Source of the DNA: Terramyces sp. JEL0728
Lineage: Eukaryota > Chytridiomycota > Chytridiomycetes > Rhizophydiales > Terramycetaceae
Assembly (NCBI GenBank): GCA_027603945.1
Contig: JADIIU010000045.1
Location: forward strand, 37,761-101,760
Direction of reading: 5' to 3'
Length of the DNA: 64,000 nucleotides
The notes under the pieces: model-generated
Database searches by the model: none
Told to the model about the DNA's origin: nothing
The model's input: only the letters and a program-made list of their open reading frames with translations
Shown here: one piece after another, positions 11,273-21,670 of the stretch
How positions within the stretch are numbered: position 1 is the stretch's first letter
Layout: every line of letters starts with the position of its first letter
Position numbers and translations under genes: made by a program

Positions 11273-11585
11273 TTATTCATGAACATGAGTCTTGATTTGG
11301 ATTCCGTGCATTTCCTTAATTTCATCCTTGATAACATCGCTAACCATGCGGTGTTGAGTAACCAAATTCTTTCCCTTGAATTTAGGTGAATGAATTTCAA
11401 CTGCATACATTGATCCACATCCACCTGAATTAAAATAAAATACCTGAAATGTCTTTAACGTTTAATTTTGGTGCTTCAAGCGCAGTCGCCAACTTTTCAT
11501 GAATAATCTTTTCTCCTAGTGAATACTGTGGGTTTAATGGAGCTATATTTGTATAGAAGCGCTTTGCCAAAGTTTTTCTGATCAT
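11273..11585 (-). CDS. BOL3: BOLA3/Bol3-like mitochondrial Fe-S cluster transfer protein
   Basis: A 97-aa BolA protein that works with glutaredoxin/NFU factors in delivering [4Fe-4S] clusters to mitochondrial enzymes. The core shows DISGGCGSMYAVEI, QHRMVSDVIKDEI and MHGIQIKTHV. The Cys in GGCGS and the His in QHRM are at the sites expected for BOLA3. The N-terminus MIRKTLAKRFYTN is basic and hydroxylated, like a mitochondrial presequence. A 19-nt intron (11425-11443) separates the presequence-bearing exon from the core, joining SG|GCGS. Its start codon is only 10 bp from that of the divergent TAF9 gene. Confidence 0.9.
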
Positions 11586-11595
11586 TTTCTTTTTA
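11586..11595. promoter_or_regulatory. 10-bp gap between divergent start codons
   Basis: The ATG of the BOLA3-like gene (- strand, 11585) and the ATG of TAF9 (+ strand, 11596) are separated by 10 bp. Each transcript must therefore start inside, or overlap, the coding sequence of the other, or have almost no 5' UTR. Both starts are supported: BOLA3 by its presequence, TAF9 by its histone-fold N-terminus. Confidence 0.7.
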
Positions 11596-12170
11596 ATGTT
11601 TGAAGCATTTCAGGATCCAAACGAACTTCCACCAACTGCAAGATTGATTTCTTTGATTTTGCAAGGAGCTTCGGTGGAGGATTATGAACCAAGAGTACTT
11701 GCGCAGCTGTACGAGGTTGCCCATTCGTATATCCTTAACGTACTCCAAGATGCTCAGTTATATGCAGACCATGCGGAACACAAGGAACTTTCAGTTGCAG
11801 ATGTAAAATTGGCCATAGAAACAAGAGCGACCTTGGATTTCACAAACCCTCCTTCCAGACAAGTAATTATTGTTTAAAAAGGCATTATTGCAACTAGCAC
11901 AGAAAAAGAATTCGATACCATTACCACTAGTGCCTGAAAAGCTGGGGCTAAGATTGCCGCCTGAAAGACACTGTCTTATCCGCAATAATATCAGTATCAA
12001 TCCAAAAGTACGATTTACTAATATAGAAACGAGTATCAGTAGATCCAGGAAATGTCGCGAAAAAACCAGCAGTCGCAATGCCAACACCAGCAGGAATCCA
12101 AATACCTGTTCAACCCATTACTATTAATTCAAATATTGCGAATGCGGATGATGACTATGATATGGAATAG
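11596..12170 (+). CDS. TAF9: TAF9, TFIID/SAGA histone-fold subunit
   Basis: A 178-aa TAF9 protein. The histone fold covers about residues 10-85: LPPTARLISLILQ, YEPRVLAQLYEVAHSY and the LSVADVKLAIE helix. After two 19-nt introns (11863-11881 and 12008-12026) the TAF9-specific segment follows: LLQLAQKKNSIPLP, then LRLPPERHCL, and the acidic ending DDDYDME typical of the family. Without the introns the frame stops at 11875 inside the conserved region. TAF9 pairs with TAF6 in TFIID and SAGA in the nucleus. Confidence 0.93.
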
Positions 12171-12192
12171 CCTTTATTGATAAATATACACA

Positions 12193-13719
12193 TTATTTCA
12201 ATTCTCGAAGCTCTGTTGCCTTCTCTTGCAGCAACTGCTTCATATTATTCAAATGCTCCAAATTCTCTTCCTTTAACTTTTCCATCTCCCCCACCGCATG
12301 TTTATTAATACGCTAAATAAGTAAGCAATTACTTGGTAAGGCTTCACTGTATGAGGCACTTTTCTAGGATTCAAAACAGGTTTAGGTTCTGGTGTTCCTG
12401 GACGTGTATCTTCTGGAGTTTCATCAAACGATTCCAGAATATCTTCCATTCCTGGTTTATGTATTGACGGCAGCACTTTATGCTTTGACGGCAACGGAGC
12501 AACAGGTTTCGGTGGTGGCGATTCTTTTGCCGATTTAGAGTCTTCAATAGGCTTGACTTTGGATTTTACATCTATGTTTTTCCTCTTCATTCCTACTGGT
12601 GTCTTTTTTATACTTGTAGTCAGACTACCCGAACTCTTTTGTTCAACCAATTTAGCTGGTGGATCTTTAATAGTGAGTTCTGGCAGCTTATCTAGTTTAT
12701 CTGCCTTTTCTATTTTATCAGGTAGTTTAGGTCTATCGCTAGCTGTTCGTTTCATTTTTTTAGACGCGTTAACTTTTTTTAATCATGAGTTACCTAGCTT
12801 ATCAGTGGTTCCTTTATCCAAGTTTGCTGCAGCTTTTTTTTCCAGATCGGATATTGCCGCTTCCTTTACTTTTTTACTGGCTCTTGGAATTCGGCTGTAG
12901 ATAGGTATGCTCGCTAGGAGACTACTCGCATACTTTGGCAGTTCTTGCGGCTGTTTAGTATCTGTCGGCTTCAAATGCACGATTTCTTGATCTTGATTGA
13001 ACAATTGTCGCTGTAGCTTTACACTTGTCATGCGGTCTTCCAACTCGTCTCGTTGCTTTTCTTCTTTTTCTCGCCTTTTCTTTTCATTGATCTGTTGCTC
13101 AATATCTAGCTTCCATTGCTGCGTCGCTTGTTGTCTCTGTTGAATATCGGGATCCTCAGATGCAAGTGTGGATTTAGTCCTAAAGTATGCATTCATCGGC
13201 TTGGAAGAAGTGGTTGAAAGCATTGACGTTTGCGAGTTGTTTGTTTGTATCCTAGTATGAGTGTTTCTAGAATCCCAAAAAAAGTCTGTTTGTACAGTTA
13301 GTTGGGTATGAGGAGGTTTTGCTCGCCTTGGATCTGGGATCTTTTGAGGGCCTTGGTTAGTGAATGCATACCTTTATTAGAATAAATCACCTATATTATC
13401 GAATAGAAACCTTTTCTCTATTGTTAATTGGTATTACTTCAAATTCTACTATGGTGTCCAGAGTTCGCTGAATTAAAACGATAGTACCCGTCCTGTTCTA
13501 AAAATCTGCTTCTCTGCTGGAATTGCACCCGACAATCCCTTGGTTTAATCCTCTTTTACTTTTTCCTGAATCTTTTCATACTGCTTCTTTTCTTGTGCTT
13601 CGCGCTTTTGCTGAGCTGAATTAATTCCAATGTACCAAGACTATCCAGCCACTCTTTTTGTAGATTCTGTTTATCCTTTGGTTAAGTGCATCTACTTGGT
13701 GTGCTATTATTCTAACCAT
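12193..13719 (-). CDS. CCDC66/CSPP1-like coiled-coil protein
   Basis: A 454-aa charged protein rebuilt from nine exons. Introns: 13676-13695, 13616-13635, 13539-13559, 13468-13487, 13391-13410, 13352-13371, 12773-12793 and 12313-12332, all 20 or 21 nt. Removing them gives exactly 455 codons. The start MVRIIAHQ leads into QKEWLDSLAQQKREA, and the middle has QQWKLDIEQQINEKKRREKE, both like the W-containing helices of CCDC66/CSPP1, which are cilium and centrosome proteins in animals. A Pro/Lys-rich linker and a C-terminal coiled coil (EKLKEENLEHLNNMK) follow. Exon 6 is a 19-nt micro-exon (13372-13390). Family assignment is by motif resemblance only. Confidence 0.55.
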
Positions 13720-13770
13720 TTTCAAAATGAGGTAACTTGACGCGAAGAAAACTGTCAAATGGAGAATTTA

Positions 13771-14952
13771 TTAAGCTAGCAGAGCACTTTTTTCCGGTTG
13801 GTTTTCTTTTTCTTTTTCTTTGGGGGTAGGCAACGCTGGACCAGTATTCAGATTGTCCAATTCTTTAATCAGACCTTCCACATCCAGAGTGTTGGCTTTT
13901 TTGTTTGAAAGCTCTTCCTGTGTAAGCAATTCTTCCAACTCTTCTTCGACATCGTCATACGTAGTAATATTCATTACATCTTCAATTTCTTTATGATCTG
14001 CCAGAATATCCTGTAAATCATCTACAGTATCTTGGGCTTTGTCCATCTTCTTTAAGAATTCCTTTAGCACTACAGTCCCAGTAGAATATGCTTCCAGTAT
14101 CTCCAATTCAGTCGTTTTTTCATTGATTTTGTCGACAATGTTTTCCACAGTTGCCAGTGAATTCAATCGCCTTTCTAGTACAGATTCAAGCGTCTTTTTC
14201 TTTTTTAAAGAATACACTGCTTTCTGTCTTTTCTTCTGGACAAGGAGCTCTTTGATTTCTATTTCGAGTTTGTTGATCTGCCCTTCAATTTCCGCAATTT
14301 GCTTTCTGATGGACTTTACAGTCTTTTGTAGCTTGATTATATCCACATCAGTGTCTGTAATCTCCAAGCCTTCCTTTTGCTTGAATTTATAAATCTGCCG
14401 TTAAAATAAAGTACATTGTCTTGTACGAGTAGCTTCCCCTGAGATACCTTGTCAATTATCAAATACCAAATATTCAGTTATAATCTGCGATTCCAGCTCG
14501 TTTCTACTTGATAAATGATCGTAATCTTCCTTGTCCAGTAAATGTTGTTTGATTTCCAATGACTTTACAATTTCTTCCAATTTCTCCTGTAATTAATAGT
14601 GAATACAACTACAACCCATGTCTTTTCACTTTCCAACCCACTGGAAGCAATTTTACTCCAAAAGTAATTAATCCAGCCTTGGTTTCTGTCCCTAATTTTT
14701 CCAGCGGAAACCAAATGGTTCTAAATTAGTATAAAATACTAGAACGTCGTCCAAACATAATGGCTTCAATCCATTTATCGTTATCTCCCTCAGCTGCTCA
14801 TTGGTAAATACCAAATTTTCCGTTAGAATTGAAGACCAAAAAGATAACTTGTCCTGAATTAGTTTTCCGTTATAATCATTCCTTTGCGGTATAGAAGAGC
14901 ATAATGCAGATATCCTATCAGTGTCCAAAGTTTTGAATATTTCGAGATTCAT
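13771..14952 (-). CDS. CHMP7: CHMP7-like ESCRT-III protein
   Basis: Combines an N-terminal winged-helix region (from MNLEIFKTL, with FWSSIL) and a C-terminal Snf7-type helical domain (LQKTVKSIRKQIAEIE through EVE-like acidic helices and an ITTYDDVEEELEELL segment), the layout of CHMP7, which recruits ESCRT-III to the nuclear envelope. Clear introns: 14692-14711 (20 nt), 14448-14466 (19 nt) and 14395-14414 (20 nt). Between 14587 and about 14641 the splicing is ambiguous: frame needs removal of 43 or 46 nt, either one longer intron (14587-14629) or two ultrashort introns around a 9-12-nt micro-exon. A neighbouring stop codon in that region excludes no splicing. Confidence 0.82.
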
Positions 14953-15107
14953 AAAGTCATTCCAGCCACTTTTGAGTATTATCCAAGCTCACAATTGGCC
15001 AATCTATTAACCATCGGCACATGCAACTTGGTAATTCTGATAGAAACATTTGGCAATGAATCTACCGCAGAGTGCAGGCGAAAAAAAGTTCCCCGATACA
15101 TTAAAAC

Positions 15108-15497
15108 ATGACAGCTCTTGGATTAGTCTCCATTTTCGTAAATGATTATGACGAAGCAATTGATTTTTATATAAACAAAACCGGATTTCACTTACAACAA
15201 GATGAAAAACTATCAGAAACTTTTCGCTGGGTCGTAGTCAATCCAGATAAATCAGCTACAACTGGCGGGATTCTGCTTGCAAAGAGTGATAGCCCTGAAC
15301 AGCATGCAATCGTTGGTAAACAAGGGGCTGGGAGCGTTTGGCTGTTCCTGCATGTAAAAGACTTTTGGTCTTCGTATAGCACGATGAAAAGCAATGGGGT
15401 TGAATTCCTTGAAGAACCAAGGAATGAGGTGTATGGTACCGTATGTGTGTGGCAAGATTTGTACGGAAACAAATGGGACTTGCTGCAAAAGAAATAA
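15108..15497 (+). CDS. VOC-family (glyoxalase/dioxygenase fold) protein
   Basis: A 129-aa single-exon protein of one vicinal-oxygen-chelate domain. The pattern LVSIFVNDYDEAIDFY, a Gly-rich loop (TTGGILL), a VWLFLHVKD strand and the C-terminal DLYGNKWDLLQ are typical of VOC proteins of the bleomycin-resistance/lactoylglutathione-lyase-like group, common in bacteria and fungi. The terminal Glu usually found in catalytic glyoxalases is replaced by Asp in KWDLL, so substrate and metal use cannot be predicted. It starts 155 bp from the CHMP7 start in divergent orientation. Confidence 0.85.
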   Translation: MTALGLVSIFVNDYDEAIDFYINKTGFHLQQDEKLSETFRWVVVNPDKSATTGGILLAKSDSPEQHAIVGKQGAGSVWLFLHVKDFWSSYSTMKSNGVEFLEEPRNEVYGTVCVWQDLYGNKWDLLQKK

Positions 15498-15804
15498 ACA
15501 ATACTTTATTTGTGGAAACACTCTTGGGCTTTAGCAATAGAACTGATGGGCTGCCAACAATTGGAACACAGCAGGCCGCACTCTGGTTTAATTTAGGCGA
15601 TCTAATTGAGATTAATTCTGTGGATGAAACTGGTTTCATTAGTCCACCAACCCCATGGCGTAATATTAGGCCGCTCGCAAGACAATTTGAAACGCAAGGA
15701 TTTAATCTTTCCTTTCTCCCTTCTCCTTTTATATCTTTGGTCACAAAAAAGGCTTTCAACCTAACGAGATTATAAGTAAGCGCTTTGCCACAAATTTTGT
15801 AAAG
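15498..15804 (+). other. Open frame after the VOC gene, status unclear
   Basis: A + strand frame open from about 15443 to 15775 overlaps the end of the VOC gene in another frame. It reads FVETLLGFSNRTDGLPTIG and LIEINSVDETG, which loosely recalls a VOC half-domain, but it has no start codon of its own clear of the VOC gene. Otherwise this spacer is the upstream region of the C2H2 factor. Confidence 0.25.
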
Positions 15805-16787
15805 ATGAATAATCAAGAATTCCAGTTTGCAGTCCCCAGTATCAAGATACAAAGCAGGTCTCCACAGGAACCTCCGCAGGGGCTGTTTCTGCAAAACCCT
15901 CAAGTACAGAACATTCAACAAATGATGCCGCAGGTACAATTTCAACAGAATTATCAACCACAAGGACTGTTTATGCAGAATTATGACACTTACAATAACT
16001 TTGATTATGGGCTGACTGTTCCAAATCCAAATTCAAATATCATCACAGTTCCATCTCCTTGGATTAGAGTAATAGATTCTCCTATTGGAACGCCAATGAT
16101 GACACCAATGCAATCGCCATATGTTGGTTCGCCGTTCCTGTCTCCCCATGAGGTTCCTATGGGTGTAGGGATGAATAGAAACAACTTTTCCAATGATATT
16201 ACTAATTGGTGGAATCAGCCGCAGACTGTAGTCAATACAGACAGGTCTTTCAACGATATGCTTAGAGACACTTTGGATGTTCCCAATGAACCAGTGGAGC
16301 CATCTGCATTATCGCATCTGCTCGCCCCAAACTTGGATTCTGAACAAACCATAGTGAATGAAAAGACAGGTGTTTTCCCTATTGATTCTACACCAGACAA
16401 GAAATACTGGAAAACAATCAAAGCCGGAGATCAAACACTATACCAATGTCCGTTCCCAAGCTGTGAAAAGAGTAACCACCCATTAACATAGCATTTACTA
16501 GACCTTATAATCTCAAATCTCATTATAGAGGGCATACAGGTGAAAGACCGTACGAATGCGACTACCCTGGATGCACACTAAAGTTTTCTCGTAAATATGA
16601 TTTGAAGAGACATGCGAAACTTCATACGTAACTGATGATTAATTGTAGCGGCGAAAAGCAATTTGCATGTCCAACTTGCCAAAAGACGTTTGTTCGATCA
16701 GATTATCTAAAGAGACATTTGCGAACTCCAGAGAACGGAAAGGAATCCGAGTGTAGTATTTATTTGCGCAATTCAAGGCAAGAGTAA
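15805..16787 (+). CDS. C2H2 zinc-finger transcription factor
   Basis: A 313-aa protein with a long Gln/Asn/Pro-rich N-terminal region (about residues 1-210; repeated QGLF and MTPMQSP-like stretches) and three C-terminal C2H2 fingers: CPFPSC...H-x3-H, CDYPGC...H-x3-H with the linker HTGERPYEC, and CPTCQKTF...KRH. Two introns cut the finger region: 16472-16491 (20 nt, restoring EKTFTRPYNLKSH) and 16628-16648 (21 nt, restoring HTGEKQFAC). It resembles fungal developmental or stress C2H2 regulators (the Msn2/RME1-type arrangement of C-terminal fingers), but no specific orthologue is recognised. Confidence 0.85.
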
Positions 16788-16902
16788 TCCCAAATATAAT
16801 TTATTTCATTCTATTTGTTGCATCTGGTTTGGATTGACAAGCTGGCTAAATTGCAGCAGGTAAAAAGATTTGGTTGATCATGATAGAATTGAAAAAAGTT
16901 TC

Positions 16903-17291
16903 ATGATTTTTACTCTCACATCTCTCTTGCAGCTGGCACAAGCAGCAAACACAACAGTATTATGCAAATGCGAATGCTATCTAACATCAAAAGTATTCGC
17001 AGTGCCAGTTTGTTCAGAATGCACTAAAGATTTATGTACATCAAATAAAGTTTGTCACGAAAACCTAGCCGATCTACAGACTACTTGTTTCCGTACATTT
17101 TCCTAATCGTAGAGCGTGGGAGTTACAAGGACGAAATTATGATTTATGTATTTATTATTGTTACGGTGGGTATGCTTGCCTTTGCTCTGTCGAAACCATA
17201 CATCAAGAAATACGCTGCAGTGAGTGATTTTTTATTGTAGGAGAATAATATTCAACTTTCGGGGTATCAGATCATGCTTGAAGACGAATAA
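16903..17291 (+). CDS. Small Cys-rich membrane-anchored secretory protein
   Basis: A 115-aa protein with a signal peptide (MIFTLTSLLQLAQA), an extracellular part with eight cysteines in CKCECYL, CSECTKDLC, CHENL and TCF patterns, a transmembrane segment (YVFIIVTVGMLAFAL) and a short cytoplasmic tail. Two introns: 17093-17112 (20 nt) and 17220-17240 (21 nt); the second adds the ending IQLSGYQIMLEDE. I do not recognise the family. The start is the ATG at 16903, which opens directly into the signal peptide. Its 3' end overlaps the opposite-strand frame at 17267-17485. Confidence 0.7.
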
Positions 17292-17485
17292 TTGTAACTT
17301 TTATAAATAATTTCTATATCCTTGAATGGAGTTGTAATTGAATTAGCTCGCATCAATTCAATTGGATGGGGATATGTATTTCCTCCTTTTTCATTGTTCA
17401 AGCGCAAGAAGCCCAGCTTGGCTTTGATCCGCTCTCCCTTTGGTTTATTGTTGCTGGAGATTTTCCTTATTTGGGAGGTTGCCAT
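17267..17485 (-). CDS. Hypothetical small basic protein (72 aa)
   Basis: An open frame from MATSQIRKISS with a basic N-terminus and LGFLRLNNEKGG in the centre. It lies between the Cys-rich protein gene (overlapping its last 25 bp, convergent) and the start of MATE copy 1 (26 bp away, divergent). There is no recognised domain. Its position between two genes with separate promoters is the only support, so it could be chance. Confidence 0.3.
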   Translation of the reverse strand: MATSQIRKISSNNKPKGERIKAKLGFLRLNNEKGGNTYPHPIELMRANSITTPFKDIEIIYKSYNYSSSSMI

Positions 17486-17510
17486 GCGATAGCCAACTTT
17501 TTTCTTTCCA

Positions 17511-19059
17511 ATGGAAATTGAGCAGGAACCACTGATTAGCAATCAAACTGACCTCCCACAAAATGATAATTGGGAGTTTACACCTTCAACATTTTCCCAC
17601 GAAGCGAAATCTATCTTTGATCTTGCGTGGCCAGTCACATTAACCAATCTACTCAATTTCTCTATTACTAGCGCATCAGTATTTTCTTTAGGACATGTCG
17701 GCACCGAATATCTCGCTGCGTGTTCGTTAGCGCTGATGCTGTGTAACGTATCTGGGATGGGGGTGGGTTGCTGTTAATTTAGGTTGCTCAAGGTTTAGCA
17801 TCTGCACTTGATACGCTCTGCACACAAGCATATACCGGGTCTAGTGATAAATATGCACTTGGAAAGCACCTTCAACGCGGATTGGTTGTTTGTTTTTTCG
17901 CCTGCATCCCAATTGCAGCCTTATGGACCTTTTCTGAACAGCTCATGCTACTGTTGGGACAGGATCCTGAAGTATCTGCAATCAGTGGCATGTTTACTCG
18001 GTGGATGTTGATTGGGCTGTATCCGTTGTTTGTCAACGAATGCTTGCGAAGGTATTTGCAAGCCCAAGGAATTATGAAACCTAGGCAAGTCAATTGCTAA
18101 CCCAGTATGTACATTTGTGTAGTTGCATCGCCATTGGCAATCTTTCTTCAATGGTTGCTAGTTTGGTCGCCAGCTGCAATCGGTCCGCACGGAGCTCCAT
18201 TAGCTACCAGTTTGGTCAACATCTTTATACCATTAGTTACAATATTCTATATCGCATTTATTGAAGGAAAAGAATGCTGGAATGGGTTTGATTGCAAGGA
18301 AGCATTTGATGGGAGGCAGCTGTGGGAATTTACAAAATTAGGAGTGCCTGGAGTCGCGATGATTTGCTCGGAATGGTTAGCTTTCGAAGCTTGCGCTATT
18401 GCCGCTGGATTGCTTGGAAATGCACCGCTCGCTGCACAAAGCGCTGTATTAAATACCTGTGCTTTGTTGTACATGATTCCACTAGGATTGGCCGTTTCTA
18501 CCACCACCAGAATTGGAAACTGTCTCGGTTCAAGTCTACCTAACGGCGCTAAAAGAGTAGCCTGGTCTGCTCTCATTTGCTCTTTAATGTCTGCTTGTAT
18601 TAATGCCACATTCCTGCTCTCTGTAAGAAGTTTCTGGGGGACGTTGTTTAGCAGTGATGAAAAAGTAATTGGCCTTGTTAGAGACATTTTCCCTCTTGCA
18701 GCTATATACCAAATCGCTGAATCAACCGGTGTAACCGCCGGAGCAGGGATAAGAGGATGTGGACTGCAACGATACGGAGCAATGTTTAACCTCACTGGGT
18801 ACAGTACAGCTAATCTAGGTATTATCTTGTCGGAATACCGATTGGCCTCTTGTTGACCTTTTACGTGGGATGGGGACTCTTTGGCCTCTGGTGCGGCTTG
18901 AGTATTGGACTTTTTTTCGTATCCTTTTGCCAAATTGTCATGTTATATCGCATGGATTGGCCAATCGAGTGCGAAAAAGCCTTGGAACGTGTCAATTATA
19001 AAGCATTGCTACTCCCAACCGCAAGTCAGTCTTACGGCTCAACAGATACACTAGAATAA
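17511..19059 (+). CDS. MATE-family efflux transporter, copy 1
   Basis: A 495-aa multidrug/organic cation antiporter of the eukaryotic MATE type (fungal Erc1-like), with about twelve membrane segments. Landmarks: FDLAWPVTLTNLLNF, ASALDTLCTQAYTG, GQDPEVS, the repeat-two block CSEWLAFEACAIAAG and STTTRIGNCLG. Introns: 17763-17782 (20 nt), 18085-18105 (21 nt, GC-AG) and 18799-18818 (20 nt). The GC-AG intron is needed to join IMKP to MYICVVASPLA in frame. It lies head-to-tail with copy 2, about 108 bp apart. Confidence 0.92.
18085..18105 (+). other. 21-nt GC-AG intron in MATE copy 1
   Basis: Begins GCAAGT and ends CTAACCCAG. Removing it is the only way to keep frame between KP and MYICVV, which align with MATE copy 2 (KPGMLVTII) without an intron. 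A GT inside it would give a 17-nt intron in the wrong frame. Confidence 0.75.
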
Positions 19060-19166
19060 ATTTCCATAAGTTCCTGCTTTTAGTCTGATCCGTCCAAATT
19101 GGTAGGCAAACCGCAAGTGTGGCAAAGTTGCTATGGAGTTTTGATATTTTTTACAACAGAATATTT

Positions 19167-20689
19167 ATGACTGAAACCGATTTCTTATTGCCGCCAGTAG
19201 TAGAAGAACATATAGACGAGGACAAATGGGATTTCTCTACCAAATCGGTTGCAAAAGAAGCAAAATTGTTATTTACACTTTCATGGCCAGTAACAGCAGC
19301 AAATTTGTTTAATTTCTCTATTACATCCGCTTCAGTGTTCTCACTTGGACACGTTGGAACAGAATATCTTGGAGCTGCTGCGTATGGACTCTTTTTAATT
19401 TTAGGTTGTCACTTATGCTATGCAATGTTACAGGGTTGGCGATTTCACAAGGGATTGCATCAGCGCTAGATACACTCTGCTCGCAATCATTTACAGGATC
19501 GAGCGATAGATACGCACTTGGTAAACACTTGCAACGCGGTCTATTTCTATCGCTAATCACCTGTATACCCATTTCAATCCTATGGTGGTACACTGAGCCA
19601 GTTATGATGTTTTTGGGACAGCAGCCAGAAGTTGCACGAATCTCTGGAGTCTTCTCAAGATGGATGTTGCCAGGCTTGTATCCAATTTTTGTAGCAGAGT
19701 GTTTAAGAAGATATCTCCAAGCACAAGCCATAATGAAGCCTGGAATGCTAGTTACCATTATCGCAGCTCCACTAGCAATATTTTTACAATGGTTTTTGGT
19801 ATTTTCTCCTTATGCGATCGGATTTGAAGGTGCTGCGTTGGCAACAAGTATAGTAAACATCTTTATCGCAGTTGCATTAGCATTATACATCAGGTTTGTG
19901 CAAGGATCTGAAGTCTGGGGAGGGTGGGATTTCAAGGAAATGCTCGATGGTGGGCTATTGGTGGAATACCTTTGCCTTGGACTTCCAGGTGTTGCTATGA
20001 TCTGTTCTGAATGGCTGGCGTTTGAAGCATGCTCTTTGGCTGCCGGTATTATTGGAGAAACTGCTTTAGCTACACAGACTATTGTGCTGAATACATGTGG
20101 TTTATTGTACATGATTCCAATGGGACTAGGTGTTGCGACGACTACAAGGATCGGGTAGGATTTTTCTTATGTTAGAAACTGTTTAGGAAGTAATTTACCA
20201 TTTACTACCAAGAAAGTTGCTTGGACTGCAATGATCTGCTCATTCTTCACTGCTGCATTTAATGCCACATTTATCATGTCTGCCAAATCTAGCTGGGGAT
20301 ACCTATTCTCTAATGATGTACGAGTCATTGAATTAGTAGCTGTTATCCTTCCTCTAGCTGCCATTTACCAGATATCTGAAAGTACTGGTGTTATTGCTGG
20401 ATCAGCATTGCGAGGCTGCGGGCTGCAGAAATATGGGGCATACCTTAATCTAATTGGGTAAGATCTACCTAACGATAGGTATTATATTTTGGCAATACCT
20501 TTAGGTTTACTTCTCGCATTCAAATTTGATCTGGGGTTACTTGGTTTATGGATCGGTTTGTCGATTGGGTTATTCTTTGTTGGATTTTGTGAAATTATTA
20601 TCCTTTGTTATATGGATTGGGTATTACAAGCAGAGAACGCACTGAAACGGATCAATTATAGTTACACTGAAGTACCAGAGGAGGCATAG
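19167..20689 (+). CDS. MATE-family efflux transporter, copy 2
   Basis: A 485-aa paralogue of the preceding gene with the same core: LSWPVTAANLFNF, ASALDTLCSQSFTG, GQQPEVA, CSEWLAFEACSLAAG and ATTTRIGNCLG. Introns: 19382-19404 (23 nt), 20155-20175 (21 nt) and 20458-20478 (21 nt). The last matches the third intron of copy 1 in position and phase (within IGYY). The 20155 intron, in RIGNC, is absent from copy 1, and the GC-AG intron of copy 1 is absent here. The start MTETDFLLPP aligns with the copy 1 start; a longer N-terminus is open but not needed. Confidence 0.9.
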
Positions 20690-20800
20690 AATAAACAATC
20701 CTGTGTTGACTAGAACAAGTTGGCATGGTCTGTAGATGATGTACCGTTGATTATTCCGAGATAAAGCAATAATCGCAATTAACTTGTATATTAACCAAAT

Positions 20801-21571
20801 TTAATCTTCTTTTACTTTTGCAGAAACAAATCGTTTGGTGATCGCCTTGATCATCTGGTAGAACCAAAAGTAATTCAATGGCTGCATAGTCAACATTGTG
20901 AATGCGTAGAGGTAAAAGTACCCGCCGGGTAACATTTCCCAATTAGACAAGCAGTAGCTAAAGAAGGAATAAATTTGAAAAGTCCCAAACACTATTCTAA
21001 CCGAAAAGAATGTAAAAAGCAGCACCAATCCGTTAAACAATTGAATATTCGACCCCGTCAAGCCAAACTTGTCCAAAAACCAGTGGAAATTCAAGAAAAC
21101 TGTGCTGAATTCAAATAGCAGGAATATTCCTCCATAATATTGAAATATTGGTTTGAACAAGCATATACTGACACAAGTAGCCATAAATCCATGAAATACA
21201 AATGCCGGGCCAGCTAGATCGTAATGAACAATCGAGATAAAAAAGTCCCAAATGAAATATCCAGCAGTAATTGTATAAGCAGCTTGTGAAAATCTAGTGT
21301 GTCCCGTTATTGGATTTTTTTGTAGTTCCTCCGTCATTAAAAGCGGGATAGCCAGTGAAGACATTGTGATAGCATGAACAAGCGCAACCACATGCATATT
21401 CCAATTTCCCCTCTTTTTTCTATCCATTTTTTGAAATATGGTCGAGCATTGCAGAGAAACTATCCCTGCAATCCAATATAAGCTTTGCCAGCATATCGCA
21501 GATAAAAGTATATATTCGCCGTATCCTTTTAAATTTTCCAGAGGAATCCTAGAGTATATTTCGTCGTACAT
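20801..21571 (-). CDS. TLC-domain membrane protein (TLCD4/TMEM56-like)
   Basis: A 256-aa single-exon protein with six to seven membrane segments. The TLC (TRAM-LAG1-CLN8) signature shows as WNMHVVALVHA, GYFIWDFFISIVHYD and FHGFMATCV, followed by FEFSTVFLNFHWFLDK. This matches the TLCD4/TMEM56 subgroup rather than ceramide synthases, since the Lag1 motif with two His is not present. Likely a lipid-related protein of the ER or plasma membrane; the substrate is unknown. Confidence 0.8.
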   Translation of the reverse strand: MYDEIYSRIPLENLKGYGEYILLSAICWQSLYWIAGIVSLQCSTIFQKMDRKKRGNWNMHVVALVHAITMSSLAIPLLMTEELQKNPITGHTRFSQAAYTITAGYFIWDFFISIVHYDLAGPAFVFHGFMATCVSICLFKPIFQYYGGIFLLFEFSTVFLNFHWFLDKFGLTGSNIQLFNGLVLLFTFFSVRIVFGTFQIYSFFSYCLSNWEMLPGGYFYLYAFTMLTMQPLNYFWFYQMIKAITKRFVSAKVKED

Positions 21572-21670
21572 AACTTGGGAGGAGAGCAGCTTTTTTCAAA
21601 AATTTGGCGGGCGGAGCTATTAAGGATCTTTGTTGCGCGGCCGGAGATAGATAAACATGGAAAAATCAGT

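Noticed and set aside
15256..15963. Long open frame of 235 codons on the - strand
   Set aside because: It lies antisense to the VOC gene and the start of the C2H2 factor gene, has no family signal, and its composition is that of a shadow frame.
18247..18933. 228-codon open frame on the - strand
   Set aside because: It is antisense to the conserved MATE copy 1 coding sequence and shows no recognisable protein.
17763..20478. Frameshift mutations making both MATE genes pseudogenes
   Set aside because: Each interruption is an exact 20-23-nt GT/GC-AG segment whose removal restores conserved sequence, and the same pattern holds in housekeeping genes.
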